From NCBI GenBank assembly GCA_030512295.1, contig JAULSR010000004.1, forward strand, positions 2,604,001 through 2,668,000: DNA of 64,000 nt, given 5' to 3'. The position numbers were made by a program, and so were the translations under genes. The notes beneath the pieces are model-generated. The model saw only the letters and a program-made list of their open reading frames with translations. It had not been told where the DNA came from and made no database searches. Source of the DNA: Bombardia bombarda (taxonomy: Eukaryota; Ascomycota; Sordariomycetes; Sordariales; Lasiosphaeriaceae). This document shows positions 10,949 through 22,323 of the stretch, piece by piece (position 1 is the first letter of the stretch; each line of letters begins with the position of its first letter).

Positions 10949-12017
10949 TTAAAGTCCAAAGTACTTCATATCGTCGCTTCCACGAATCGGCACGGTGTGG
11001 CCCACGCCCTGGGCATAGATGCCAACCAGCTTGTCGCCCCAGGTGTAGGTGGTGTAGCGGCTCACCGGGCTGTTGGCCTCGGTCTTGTCGGGCTTGGTGT
11101 AGTCATAGCCAAAAACGCCAGCCCACTCCTTGATGGTCTCGTTGTAGTTGGCGGCAGCGAGCGTGCTGTCGGACGAGCCGTGGTAGATCTGCATCTTGGG
11201 GCGAGTGCCGTTGTAGCCGGGATACATGTCAAAGACCATCTGGCGAACCGTCAGCCATCATCTTTTCCACGCATTTTTGGTTCAAACAAGAGGCGCTTTT
11301 CTCACCTTGGCCCAGACCTGGGGAGTGCCGCGGGCCTGGCCGTTGGCGCACGAGTTGTTCCACGCGTTGGTGCCGCCCGAGGCGCTGAAGAAGCACCCAG
11401 CCGCGGTGCCCGAGTAGACGATGCCGGCCTGGAACATCTCGGGGTAGGTGGCGGCCATGACGTTCTATTTCCACCATTGTCAGTCATGTCCTCGTCGCAG
11501 ACTTTCGGAAGAGATCTCAAAGCTGTCTTACGGTCATCATGGCTCCGGAAGACGAGCCGGTGACGAACACCTTGCTGGCGTCGCCCTTGTACTGCGTGAG
11601 GGTGTAGTTGACCATGTTGGCGATCGAGTTGCTGTCGCCACCGCCGTTGTGGGTGAGCGCCGCCTTGGACGACACATCCCAGCAGGTGCCGCTGTAGGGC
11701 GACTCGGGGTAGATGACGATAAAGCCCTTCTGGTCGGCGAGCTGGGCATACGGAGAGCCGGTGTAGTAGCCCTGGGCGGTACCGGTGCAGTAGTGGATGG
11801 CCACAATGACCGGGGGCGAAGCGGCCAGCTTGGTGGGCACATAGATGTACATCTTTGTCTTGGAGGTGTTGGGGCCGAAGTCGGTGACCTGCCTGATGGC
11901 AGCCTGAGCACGCTTCAGCGGCGCATTGGGCCTCATCATCTCGTCGAAGACGGGGCTGGCCGTGACGCCGCTGCCCAGAAGGGCCATGGCGGTTGATACC
12001 GCAGTGAAGAACTTCAT
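10949..12017 (-). CDS. Acetyl xylan esterase, carbohydrate esterase family 1
   Basis: Secreted esterase that removes acetyl groups from xylan in plant cell walls. Three exons (12017-11532, 11464-11306, 11239-10949) with GTAAGA and GTGAGA donors give 311 residues, close to fungal AxeA-type enzymes. A signal peptide covers about residues 1-20. The nucleophile elbow GSSSG is at residues 154-158 (Ser156). IVAIHYCTGTAQGYY and GFIVIYPESPYSGTCWDV are family hallmarks. The C-terminus carries MQIYHGSSDSTL (acid region) and GVGHTVP (catalytic His). There is no carbohydrate-binding module. A feruloyl esterase of the same family is the main alternative. A TATA-like box lies about 100 bp upstream. Confidence 0.92.
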
Positions 12018-12117
12018 CTTGGCGTTGAGCAGCTACCGGGACTGTATGGCTCGTGCAGATGTCGGGGATGGGATTCTTTCTCCTCCTCACGTCAACACAC
12101 TGGGCGGCCGAGACGAG

Positions 12118-12124
12118 ATATATA
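12118..12124 (-). promoter_or_regulatory. TATA-like box upstream of the acetyl xylan esterase
   Basis: The minus strand reads GGTATATATCTCG about 100 bp before the ATG at 12017. Confidence 0.45.
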
Positions 12125-13240
12125 CCAACAAAGGCGACCGCACACGCACACTCCACCAGCTATAACCTGAACTCACGACCCCGCGTGGATAACATCCCTT
12201 CTCCCGCACTACCACGTTGTGGAGTGGCTCGGGGCGGCTGTCAATATTGCTCCTCATCGTCGAAGGGAGCGAGAGCTGGGGAAACCCAATAGGGTCCAAC
12301 TTCAATAGTCGATTACATTTATCCAGACAGGGCTCCTGGGCTCCAGCGCTACGCTTCCCCAGATTCCTCCCTTCGTCCCAATGATATAGGGTAAGTAGGT
12401 GCGGAAGTCGGCAATTGGAGGCGGACCCTCGCCCGTGATAGGTTGGTCCTCCTTTTTTGGCACCAAGTCTCTTGGAAATCCCCGGCGGCAAGTTGCATGG
12501 GGGAAATGTAGGTCGACGTAAGTTGCGTTTTGTGGTGCCTGGTGATCATTTAGAGACTGGGGCGATATTAATGGGCCATGTTAACCGGTATAAGGCCAAT
12601 TTGCCGGGCCAGACACGGAGGCTCGTTGTCTTGCCATTCTTGGCATTTTGCCAGCCGCCTCATATCTATCGCCCCCCCGGACGAATGAACTCCGGGGATC
12701 TCCTCTGTGGGGTAATCATTTGGGCCCCGACGCGGGATAGGGGTAGTTGCTGGTCGTGTCTTCTCCAATTATGCATTTCCCAGACGTGAAGTGCAATATG
12801 GATGAATCAACCAAGCACACATCTCTCCGCAGGCTACTGTAGGACCACGAGAGTATCAGCGCTGGTTGTTGATTTGACCGCGCAAGAAGTAGAGTCTCGA
12901 AAACTCTGTTGGTGTTCAGATTGTTGTGTTGTGGATCACTCAAAGTAGAAAAAGGAGACCGAAAGTCGCTTGTGACGTCAGTGTGTCTTGCATTCTGGTC
13001 TGCAGCATTGTAACCGATGCCTGCCCTTGAACCAGCAAAACCGTCCAACTCATACTCAGAGTTTACGTCGTCAATCTGCACTTATGTCGTTTATGATGGA
13101 GTGTAAAGCTTGCTGTTGCAGCCTGAGCATCACCTCCAACTGTCAACAGCGAGGGCAATGCCCATCAAACCACCAAACGGACGACCATCTGGGGCTCCTT
13201 GCCAGCAATTTCTAATAGCAGGCTCATAGCTATCAGAAAG
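12125..13240. other. Intergenic, possibly the far end of a decayed gene
   Basis: No intact gene. A minus-strand frame at 12716-13081 has an acidic, protein-like stretch (IDDVNSEYELDGF) and may belong to the relic to its right. This cannot be settled from the sequence alone. Confidence 0.35.
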
Positions 13241-15608
13241 CTAGGCGGCTCGATTTGGTGATAAATGTGATGAATAGAGGGTGTCGTCGCTCCGGGCGGA
13301 TAGTGGAGTCGAGCCATCTCTCATGTGCCAGACCGCGTCGGTGACATCTTGGACAGGAGTCTTTGGTTTATTCAGATCATGTCTGCTATGGGCGAGACTA
13401 GGACTGGCAGCAGATGAACTCTTAACCACTGTTTCTGCGGAAATTTTGGCTGGGATTTCTAGTTCATCTGACGGTGATGTACGTAGTAGTTTCACAATCT
13501 CTTGCTAGTCACTAGAGTCTCTGAGCTGTATTTCAGGCTCGTCCGCCCTGCTGTTAGAAACAAAATCATGATCTAACAGAACTGAAAGGCTGGGGCTTTG
13601 AGTAGCGGTTTTGGGCTTCTCCCGTCGTTGGCTTTCCATCAGGGAAGTCGCCTCCATGAATATCAGAGCTAGCACTACTATATTTGCCATCAATTAAATC
13701 GTCTTGACCACGCACATTAGTTGGGTGCTCATGCTCTACCTCATACTGAGTAAGGTTATTGTGATACTGTTCTCCCATCTCAGCTGCACCAAGTCCCTCT
13801 TCACTTAGTCATGGTTGCGGCCTTCTTCTTGGCTTCTGCAGCATGTGGTTCAATAGCCTTTACACTCTGAGATCAGAGGAGTAACAACTGGCTCGTACAC
13901 AGGCAATCGCTCATTACTTGTCAAGACATCCCCACACTCCGAGTCTAGGCCTATCTCACTAAGCCAAGCTTCAACGGCTTGATTGGGAGCTAAGAGCTCG
14001 TTACTGACGGCGTAGTCGGTATTAGGACAACCACATTGTGGTGGCCCGGGTATACCATGAACGCATTTCTTAGTAGGTACTCTTGTGGCTCAGATCTGGC
14101 ATCAAGTGTGGCTGCTCTGTGAAATCCACGTTCCTCTCATAGTCAACATCATGTTCTCGAGGAGCCTGCAAGGGCGTGCCCTGAGCTCGACCAGAGACTT
14201 CTATAGAACAAAGCGAGTGAGCAGCGAGTGCCCCTGCCTCCAAACCAACTGTTGGACTTCAGCTGGCTGCACCTGGCTTGTTGGATAGGCCACCTTGATG
14301 GCCGTTGTGTCCAGCTTGGGCCGATTTCTTGCTGACTTAAAAGCATAATCAGCAACTGGGAAGCTTTCACCGACCTTGTTTGGATCGACGGATAGCGTAA
14401 GGCTCTCAATTTCATGGGTCGTAGTTCCTGTGATTGCCTCCACTGGTTCTGGAGTTGCAACATCCACTCCATGGTTCATAGTGCTAGGGATTTCTCTCAA
14501 GGACATTCGTGTCCCGTCAATGTGTTTACGCTATCTGTAACTATGTTTCTGTGTGAATAGAAGTATCTTCTAAGTCTGTCGTATTAGCCGCTGTCCCAAT
14601 ATCCTTGACCGAACAATGATCTTTAACTTTTGCGGTTGGCTCTTCCATTTCGGGATTTGAGGCTCTGAAAATGTACTGACACCAATCTTGCAGGCAACTC
14701 CGGACCTGAGAAGCGGTCCTCTCCCAATTGCGTTAGATGCTGAGACGCATTCTCCATCAACACCCAAAAATTTCTCTACTGTACCTGATTAGTTATTCAC
14801 AGCGACAAGTAGCTCAGTCTCTCTCTCTCTCGCTCCCCTCGCCCATAGAAGTTGCAGTGCCGAACACTTCAGCGATAACGTCGCTGTACCTGGCGTTTAC
14901 GCTATCGTCCTTATTAGCCTTGACAATAAGGTTAACTCGCAGGCTTGGTGTCCTCCATAGGTAGACACTATTGGCTTACTTTCTGACGCAAACACTTGTG
15001 GCGGGAGACAATCGCGAATGCTTCTTCGCTCTCTTGATGGTGCAAGAGGTAGTGGCATCTAAAGCTGATCGTCAATGAGGTGGTTGAGCTCCTGGTAGTG
15101 TAACCATGGTCAGCAAAACACACAGCTCAAAGGATACCAGGCACTTTCTCACCTTCCGCCACTCGACTAGTGCCCGTAGTTTCTCTTGGCCCTCTTGGAG
15201 CATTCTCTGCGCATCCTGCTCAATTAATGACATCGTGTGGTCGGCCTGATCCAACACTTTCTTGGTACACTTCCTCAAAGTAGCTTTCACTCTCGCGTCT
15301 TCGTTGCGAATTCTTGCCGCGCGCTGCTCGTCTTCTGATCTTCTTGTCTGTTCGCGCTCCCCACCATCGATTCCTCGCCGCTCTGCAATCACCAGACGCT
15401 CCAGCTCTCGATCCTGAGCCATTGAAGAGCATCCGGCAGAATAGTCTCCAAGCAGAGCCTCTATGCCCCAATCCCGTCTCCTCACTAGCTCATCAAGCAA
15501 TCCGTTATGGTGGGCCATGTCGAGAGAGGCAATGGTACTGCGAATGGCTGATAGCGTCTCATTCATCTGCGCTACTAGGGCGGCAAGTTCTATTCTGGAG
15601 GCGGCCAT
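13241..15608 (-). pseudogene. Relic of a long coiled-coil fungal protein
   Basis: The 5' end is well preserved. Exon 1 (15608-15153, 152 codons, MAASRIELAALVAQMNETL) is a continuous charged coiled coil, and a GTGAGA...CCAG intron joins it to exon 2 from 15091 (ELNHLIDDQL). This matches the N-terminal coiled-coil module of large fungal proteins that normally continue as basic MPLP-type sequence. Here a TAG at 15061-15059 is followed in the same frame by MPLPLAPSRERRSIRD and then by several further stops and frame changes. Protein-like Ser/Thr/Pro/Glu-rich pieces reappear at 14506-14201, 13778-13566 and 13495-13241 in changing frames. I infer a decayed gene; a short real gene of 163 residues ending at the TAG is the alternative. 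No function can be given. Confidence 0.5.
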
Positions 15609-17138
15609 AGTGGCAGCCTCGACGTCGCGCAGCCTCGACGTCGCGCAGCCTAGGTCTCGGTGGTGTCTAGTCTAGGTAGGTAACCAATGCATGCGTACTC
15701 CGGAGGACCAGAGATGGAGAATAATCAAATACAAGGAGAGACCGTGTCCCAAAGGATATGTTGCGCCTCAAAACGAAGATGACCGAAAACCAGGCCAGAT
15801 GCAGTGCTTGATGTGCCAAGCTCTCGAGACTCTTTCGATCCGCAAGAAATGAAGAAATGGGCAGGTAGAGAAAGAAGAGACGGCTCACTGGGGCCAGCGC
15901 CTTCAATCTCGCCGAAAGGCTGAAAGGAAGGCGCGAATGAGGTCCACGATCCAGCGTGGTCATAGAGATAGGTACCTTTTGAGCGGCAGGTAGGCAGGTA
16001 GCTTCGATCAGGAAGCTACGATGAGCTACCTTACAGACTAGATCGATCTGCAAGAGCCGCACTTTCCTTCAGTCTCCCGTCGATGCCTTGTGGCTAGGGA
16101 GGTCTGTCGATGACGTTCACGGTTTGTTTCCAGTAAAGATAGAGGCAGGCGCCACCCACCGCGGATTACACGATGGATGTATTCGAGAAACTTCCATCCA
16201 CTGAGATGGAAGCGCGAGATGTTCGCGTTGGTTCGCGTTGTGGCCTCCCCGTGAGAACGCGCATTTCCACTGCAATGTCCACGGCTTCTGTCAAGCTCAA
16301 TCGGTAACCCAGGGTGATGGTGCTCTGTCATCCCCGCCATCTACACCCTGAACACTGAACACGGCTTCGGCCACGGCTGGCTGGCTCACCCTTCCCCTAC
16401 AAAGTCGGTCGCCTGGTCGCGCTCGGGCCAATGACGAGAAAAACGCGACCAGGCCCGCGCGCTGTCTTTTTGACGGCCGCCTTCCTCCAACTGAGCGCGC
16501 TCCAAAAATCCGAGCAAAAGAGTCAATGACACGACGGCGAGAAAAGGATCGTAAGAGAAGCATGCAAGGTTCCAAGGCTGCACGAGATGCGCGTTTGAGA
16601 AGTCTTGCGCAAGTGCTGAGCGCATGAATCTCGTCGCGAAATGACGTGTTTCTGGAACCGTTTCACAATGCCACTTGTCGAGTCCTGCTCGAGTTTCGGG
16701 ACACAGGAGGCGTCAGGGATTCCCCCGGCTTATTATGTCAGGGCGTTTTTTCACCTGGAGCTAGGCAGCCAGGGGTTATGTAAGCGGACACCAATCAAAG
16801 CAATCGAGCGCTAACAGATTTAGCGGCAGATGGTGGTTTAAGATGTTAAGAGACTGTGCCCGTTGGAATGACTACGATGCGGGGAATGAGATAAGTACTG
16901 CCTGTTAGTGAATATCAAGCATGCACGCAAATCCTACCCTGAATCCTAACATTTTGCATTGATCAGTACTTTACTTTCCGACAACAGCCCAGCACCACCG
17001 CCCAGCAGCGAGCCAGCGCAGGAACCTCAACCGAGCGACTGCAGGTGCTCACCCAAGTTTCCAGGCCTCTGTTTATTATTGCCTGCGCATAGACAGCAAC
17101 AACTCATCATCAGATTTGAAGTAGAGGAATGAAGTCGC
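15609..17138. other. Gene-free stretch upstream of the coiled-coil relic
   Basis: No supported gene. There is a small tandem duplication (cagcctcgacgtcgcg twice) near 15617-15650. The short open frames are featureless. Confidence 0.5.
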
Positions 17139-17271
17139 ATTAGTAGGTAGTGTAAATATTAGTAGGTAGTGTAAATATTAGTAGGTAGTGTAAATATTAG
17201 TAGGCAGTGTAAATATTAGTAGGCAGTGTAAATATTAGTAGGTAGTGTAAATATTAGTAGGTAGTGTAAAT
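17139..17271. repeat. Minisatellite: seven 19 bp units
   Basis: The unit attagtaggtagtgtaaat is repeated seven times head to tail. Copies 4 and 5 share one substitution (ggc instead of ggt), which indicates recent internal duplication. Confidence 0.95.
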
Positions 17272-18347
17272 ATTATGTGAGACTCTACCTGACCATGGGA
17301 TTTTTGCTCATTGTTTTTCTACTCATCCCGCGTGTGTGGAAAATCCCCATCGCAGGGTGAATTTGTGTAAAACCCAAGACTCCCGCTTCAATCTCCCAGA
17401 GGTGACACAACCCCATCCACCATAAGCAGTCCCCAAATCCACTAACATACCCAGCGCACTACAACTCTGTTAATACCCCTCCACACCACCAAGATCAATG
17501 GAATGGCAGGATGCATCTCCCCGACACTCGCACACATCCCACGCAATCCTATGTGCCTCAAGTATGCCTACCCGCTGCCGTGAGGTGCAACCCCCAAAGA
17601 CCCCCAAGACAACAACCCATACACACCACGTCACAGCCGGCCGACATGCCCGTTCCACGCCTCACCTGCACCGCTCAGGCCAGGCCAGGCCAGGCGACGC
17701 AACCACCGTACACTAGTGCAGTGTACCTGAGTCTCGGGAATTTCCCCGCGGCGCAGCGCAGGAAATGGCGTACATACGTTAATCGAGGCGCTTGCCGCAG
17801 GACCACGATTTGCTCGCTGGCTGCGCCGTTCGATAGATGCCCCGCTACCTAGCTAGCCGCCGGTGGGTGGCCGGCGGGGAGGCGGCCTTTCAATATGACC
17901 ACCTACGGAATACAACCATCTATCTTTTGAGACGGGACGTATTTGTCTCACTGCGTGGTGCATGCACAACGACCAAGACGATGCAAACTGTTCTGACAGC
18001 TTTGGATTGTGAATTGAAGTTATGTGAATATGTTCCGACCACCCGGCTTGACGCCATGGTTGGTGCAAAATATAATATGTACAAAATGTACAAAAAAGGA
18101 CTATCTAACAAGTAGCAAGGGCAAGCAGGCTTCCTATCCAAGCCCAAGAAGCCCATACGTAGACAGAAATATTGTACCGCGCTAGCGGGGTTGAGACGTC
18201 TCCCAGATACCCGCCAAAAGAGAAGAGTGAAAAGAAATGCTCAATGCAAAAATGATGATGTCGCCGTGGATGCGACAGGTATAAAAAAAGCCACAGAAAG
18301 AAAAATGACAAAACTCCAAAAAGATGTGTCTTGATGCATCTGGTTAT
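17272..18347. other. Intergenic, nothing recognised
   Basis: Contains CT/CA-rich sequence and a short ggccaggccaggccagg run near 17680. No gene is supported. The part nearest 18347 is the 3' flank of the next minus-strand gene. Confidence 0.5.
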
Positions 18348-19390
18348 CTAAAACCGCGCAACACCGCCCTTCTCAATCCTCTGCATGCGCCGCCTGTACT
18401 GGTCGCGGTAGGTGTAGCGGCAGTACGTGCCGTATCCGTAGGCGATGAAGCCGAGCACCATCCACGTGCCAGTAACAACCAGACCGACGGGGAAGATCAT
18501 GATCTGCACGCCCGGGAGCACAAAGGCGACAGTGCCGTTCTTCAGACGGGCGATCTCGTCCTCGACAGCGAGCTCAGCCATGGCGAAGTTGCTCATGACT
18601 ACTGATTGCGAGAAGACACCGGCGACAAAGACAGCCTCGTTCGAGGACACGTCGGTGCTGACGGACTGGCCCTGGGCGCTGTTGGCGCGGAGAGTGACGG
18701 TGGGCATGAGGACGGCTTGGAGTTCGGCCCTGGTGTAATTGTTAGTGATGGGCCAAATGGTCGAAGCGAAAAGGTGAAGTCTTACATTGACATTGGCGTC
18801 GCCATCTTTGCCTGATCAATCTTTCCGACAAAGAGATATGCCTGCAACAACTTCGGAGCCTCGGCCGCCTGTCTCGATGCGAGCTCCCTCTTCGTGGCGT
18901 TTTGGGCACCCGAGTCACGGCTGATGGCCTGAACTGTCGCCCCGTTGTAGCTGAGCGAGACCTCGATATTCTCAGGCGCGACACCCGCAAACTCCCCCGT
19001 TGGTGAGTTGATCCGATATAACCTCAGGTCGGCCTCAAAAAGGCCGGTGGTGTTGTTCAGAGCCGGCAGGTTGTAGCAGACGCAAGCGCCTGTGGGGTTG
19101 GTTGCCCTTTGCAGAGCGTTGAGTGCTGAAAGACACGCAGCGTTTGCCTGCTTGTCCCACGCCGGCATGTCCAAGGTGCCGTCGGCGTTGAGAGCAACGT
19201 CGCTGCCCTGCCCGGTTGTTTGCCTAGCCTCCAACATGCCACGAGCCACAAGGGTTGCCTTTGCGAGTTCTTGCATCCTCCTCTCAGATGCTGGGCTGTT
19301 GCGGCTCATTCCCTCCAGCACCATAGACCCAATCCCTGCTTGCGCCCCTGACGCCAGGAGAGAGGCGACAAGTCCTATTTGCCAAAACAT
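18348..19390 (-). CDS. Conserved fungal protein with signal peptide and C-terminal membrane helix
   Basis: Not recognised by function. Two exons (19390-18786, 18729-18348; GTAAGA donor, CACCAG acceptor) give 328 residues. The N-terminus is a signal peptide (MFWQIGLVASLLASGAQA). The ectodomain of about 240 residues includes two nearby cysteines (GACVCYNLPALNNTTGLFE), an N-glycosylation site, and a segment DLRLYRINSPTGEFAGV that looks like a folded beta domain. Near the C-terminus VQIMIFPVGLVVTGTWMVLG is one membrane-spanning helix, followed by a basic tail (YRDQYRRRMQRIEKGG). The predicted topology is therefore type I, with a large extracellular or lumenal part at the plasma membrane or secretory pathway. 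There are no enzyme motifs. Confidence 0.85.
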
Positions 19391-22323
19391 GGTGATGGTA
19401 TTGTGTGTGTTGTTCCGCCTCGTGTCTGGTTGTATTAAGTCGTTCCAGTCTTCTGTGACTGGTCGAGTCCTCCAGGTATTAGTCCGTCCGGCGGTAGGTA
19501 CGAAGTCTCAGATGCTGACGAGCTGTGTGTGTCTTCAAGAACTGGTGAATGTGTTTATGAGAGCGAGAGAGCAACGAGACAGATGCAAGTTGATGATCGA
19601 GTAAGGATTGTCGAGAACACAAGAAAGAGGGGCCTGCCCAAGAGAAGGGAAGGATGATACGTTCGGAATCGTACCTGCCGTGTGTGACAGACAAGTTCGA
19701 AAGAAGAAGAACGGTGAGAGAAGCAAAAAGCCCGCTGGGGGTGTGGTGGTAAGAAGAGAAGATTAAACAAAGATTAAACAAAAAAGCGGGCTGTGTGTGG
19801 TTGAGCAATGCAGAAGACGAGAATCATGCGTTGCGGATCAGGATCTTCGGAACCTTGTATAGAACCTGACGACGAGTAAGACAGAGCTGACAAGGGTGTG
19901 AGCGAACGAGGGAGGAGGATTCAAGGGGAAGACATGAAGCTGTGCAGGAGGTAGTTACGGGTTATTGAAGGGGCAGTGAGACAGTCCTGGCACTTCCAGG
20001 GACGACGCGGACACGACATGGGAGGAGACATCTGGGATCAAGGGATGTATGGAGTCTGCCTGCACAAGCTTTGTTTGCTCCACGAGGTGCTCCAGACTTC
20101 GAAGGGGGTGGAGGGGGTGGAGGGGGCCGAGGGACACAAGCGAGCGGACATCAATCATTGCTCTGCAGACCCATGATACGACGGCGGACGCAGGACGCAC
20201 TATGGGACAGACAGGTTCTGGCCAATACCATGACAGGACACACCAAGACCCAAAGCGGTCAAGGGTGTCGGGCAGAGATGGAATGGAGACTTGGGCTGGG
20301 AAACCGACTTCCCAAACTCTGCGCGCTGAGCAGTGGCACCATGTGGGAAGTGTCGAGGGGGAACAGAGTCGCAGAGCTGGTAGAGTGACGGGGGATCAAT
20401 TGAGACGTGAGACGGAGCACCACGTCGCAAACGGACTTGTCGTCGCAATCGACTGCACACGCAGCAAAAACCACAGGGCTCGTCCCGACGTTCAGGTATC
20501 ATCGCGTAAGGATTGTGAGAAGTCCCGTATGATCGCCTCCGAAAAGTGCAGGCATGGCGCAGCGAGGCGCCATGGCATTGTCGGATCGACCGTTGATTGT
20601 AACAGGCTCAGTCGAAGGGGGTCTCGAGCGTTGCGACGTGTCCGGGATTATGGTCGGGGGCGCTCCTAAAAGACCTGCCATTGGTCATGCCGTCACCGCA
20701 CAGGCCAGATTAGTGGGGTTGGGGCAGGGACTGGCGATTGGCGAGCGAGTCAACGAGCCGCATCGCTCGCGCCTCTGTCCGCGGCCAAACCTCGAGATTT
20801 CTTTGTCCTGCTGCTCGACTCGTCAATTATCTCATATAACAACCACAACGAGTCGCTCGCTTCTTCTCAATCCCATTGTCTTGCATCTCTCCGTTCAATC
20901 TGGACGTCAGGTCGATAGTCAAGTGCTTTGCGCACACACGCACACACGCACACCGAAAACTCGCTGCTGCGGCTCCCTTACAAATGCTTTACGACACCTG
21001 AGACATTGTCGGTGTCGACCGCGGCTCCACTCAGGGTCGCCAAGCCCCACCCTCCAATCTTCCAGGACCTCGGGTTCAGCCACAATCACCTGAGAAATGG
21101 TGAAGTCAAGCCACAACTTACCCCTCTCTCTCCCCCGTTCTGCCAACTCAAGCCACAATCCTCTCCTGCAAAAAGCCTGAAAGGGGCGGCGACGCTTGTT
21201 GAGATCCTCGGGACCGGCACACACCCACACGATTTCTGCCACGCCTGTGGAACAACCTGACAGACTCCTCCCTGCCAAGCCTGTCCCCTACGGTCCTCGG
21301 CCGCTTCCAGCGCTAATCTCGATCTTGGCCAGCCAATTACCGTGCGCGGTTCGCCATCCACCGTAGAATTCCAACGCACTGCGTCGGCCGCCAAAGACCA
21401 ATTAATTGAGATTTGGTTGGCGATTATTTGCCGTCATGTCCGCTCGATGCGCGCATGCACGCAGAGCAAGCGCTCAGCATCGTCCAGTCGCTGTGCGCAT
21501 TTTAGAATGGTAGGTTCGATTTCCAATATGTACGCCTCCGCCCGCCAGTGGTTTGCAGCTGTCCATTCCACGCCCACAGTCCCGTCTGGGGCACAAGATG
21601 ATCAGAGCGCTGTCAGAGGCCGTCGTGCCCCGGGCCAGCGTTCCGTGCCAAGCTTTTGTGTCTCGGTCGTGGCGCTTGCTTCCCGCTCTCGCCGCTTTTC
21701 TATCTAGTGTGGATAAGGAACTACGATAAGGAACTACGCATTGGCCACCTATGTCTTTGCTGTCATGTCAACTGCGCAATCTTTAAAAGGCCGTAATCAA
21801 ATACTGTAAACTACCTACGGTGGCTGACCGTTGGTCGGCAACATGGCCTCATCTAAGTGTTAGGGTTACCGACCTGCCTTATAACGTCGAAGGTCATGTA
21901 GTTGGTGAATCATATTTTCTTGATGCTGTTCGTCAAGTATGCAGACTTTTTTACTCATAGGCCTGCCCAGTATTTCGGTTGACCACCTTTGTCCTTTCTC
22001 GTTTGCACAGCAGGGTCGCACTAGTTCATAATGAGTGTTATCGTGTGGTATGCAATCTTGTATCTATCGTTAGGATTTGCCATGGTCTGCTCCTCAATTT
22101 CCCAGCCCAGGTAAACATTATCATCATATACATCATCATGTCATCAAACATCGCCACTACTTATGTCCGTTAATATCAAACTGCCCAAGCCATCGGTCCT
22201 TTACCATACCTCTGAGTCTGGCATCTATCTCAATTTCTCATTCAATATCATCTTCCCAAAGCACTTGTGCTGACCCAGATACAACTAACCGCCCCCGCCC
22301 CCCCCCCCCCCCCGGGGGGAAAA
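19391..22323. other. Long gene-free stretch with G/C homopolymers
   Basis: About 2.9 kb of promoter and intergenic DNA. It includes a GGGGGTGGAGGGGGTGGAGG-type tract at about 20104-20135 that could form a G-quadruplex, a tandem gataaggaactac pair near 21715, and a 16-C plus 6-G junction at 22298-22319. The overlapping open frames near 20049-20669 and 20554-21093 are low-complexity, contradict each other and show no domain. Confidence 0.5.

Noticed and set aside
11302..12156. 284-codon minus-strand frame overlapping the acetyl xylan esterase
   Set aside because: It is the out-of-frame shadow of esterase exons 1-2; the esterase frame has all catalytic motifs and clean introns.
19479..19808. 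109-codon minus-strand frame upstream of the 328-residue secreted/membrane protein
   Set aside because: CT-rich 5' leader region with three overlapping frames; no ATG context or conservation signal.
20049..21093. Plus-strand frames of 206 and 179 codons
   Set aside because: Generated by G-rich low-complexity sequence; they are mutually inconsistent and lack any domain.
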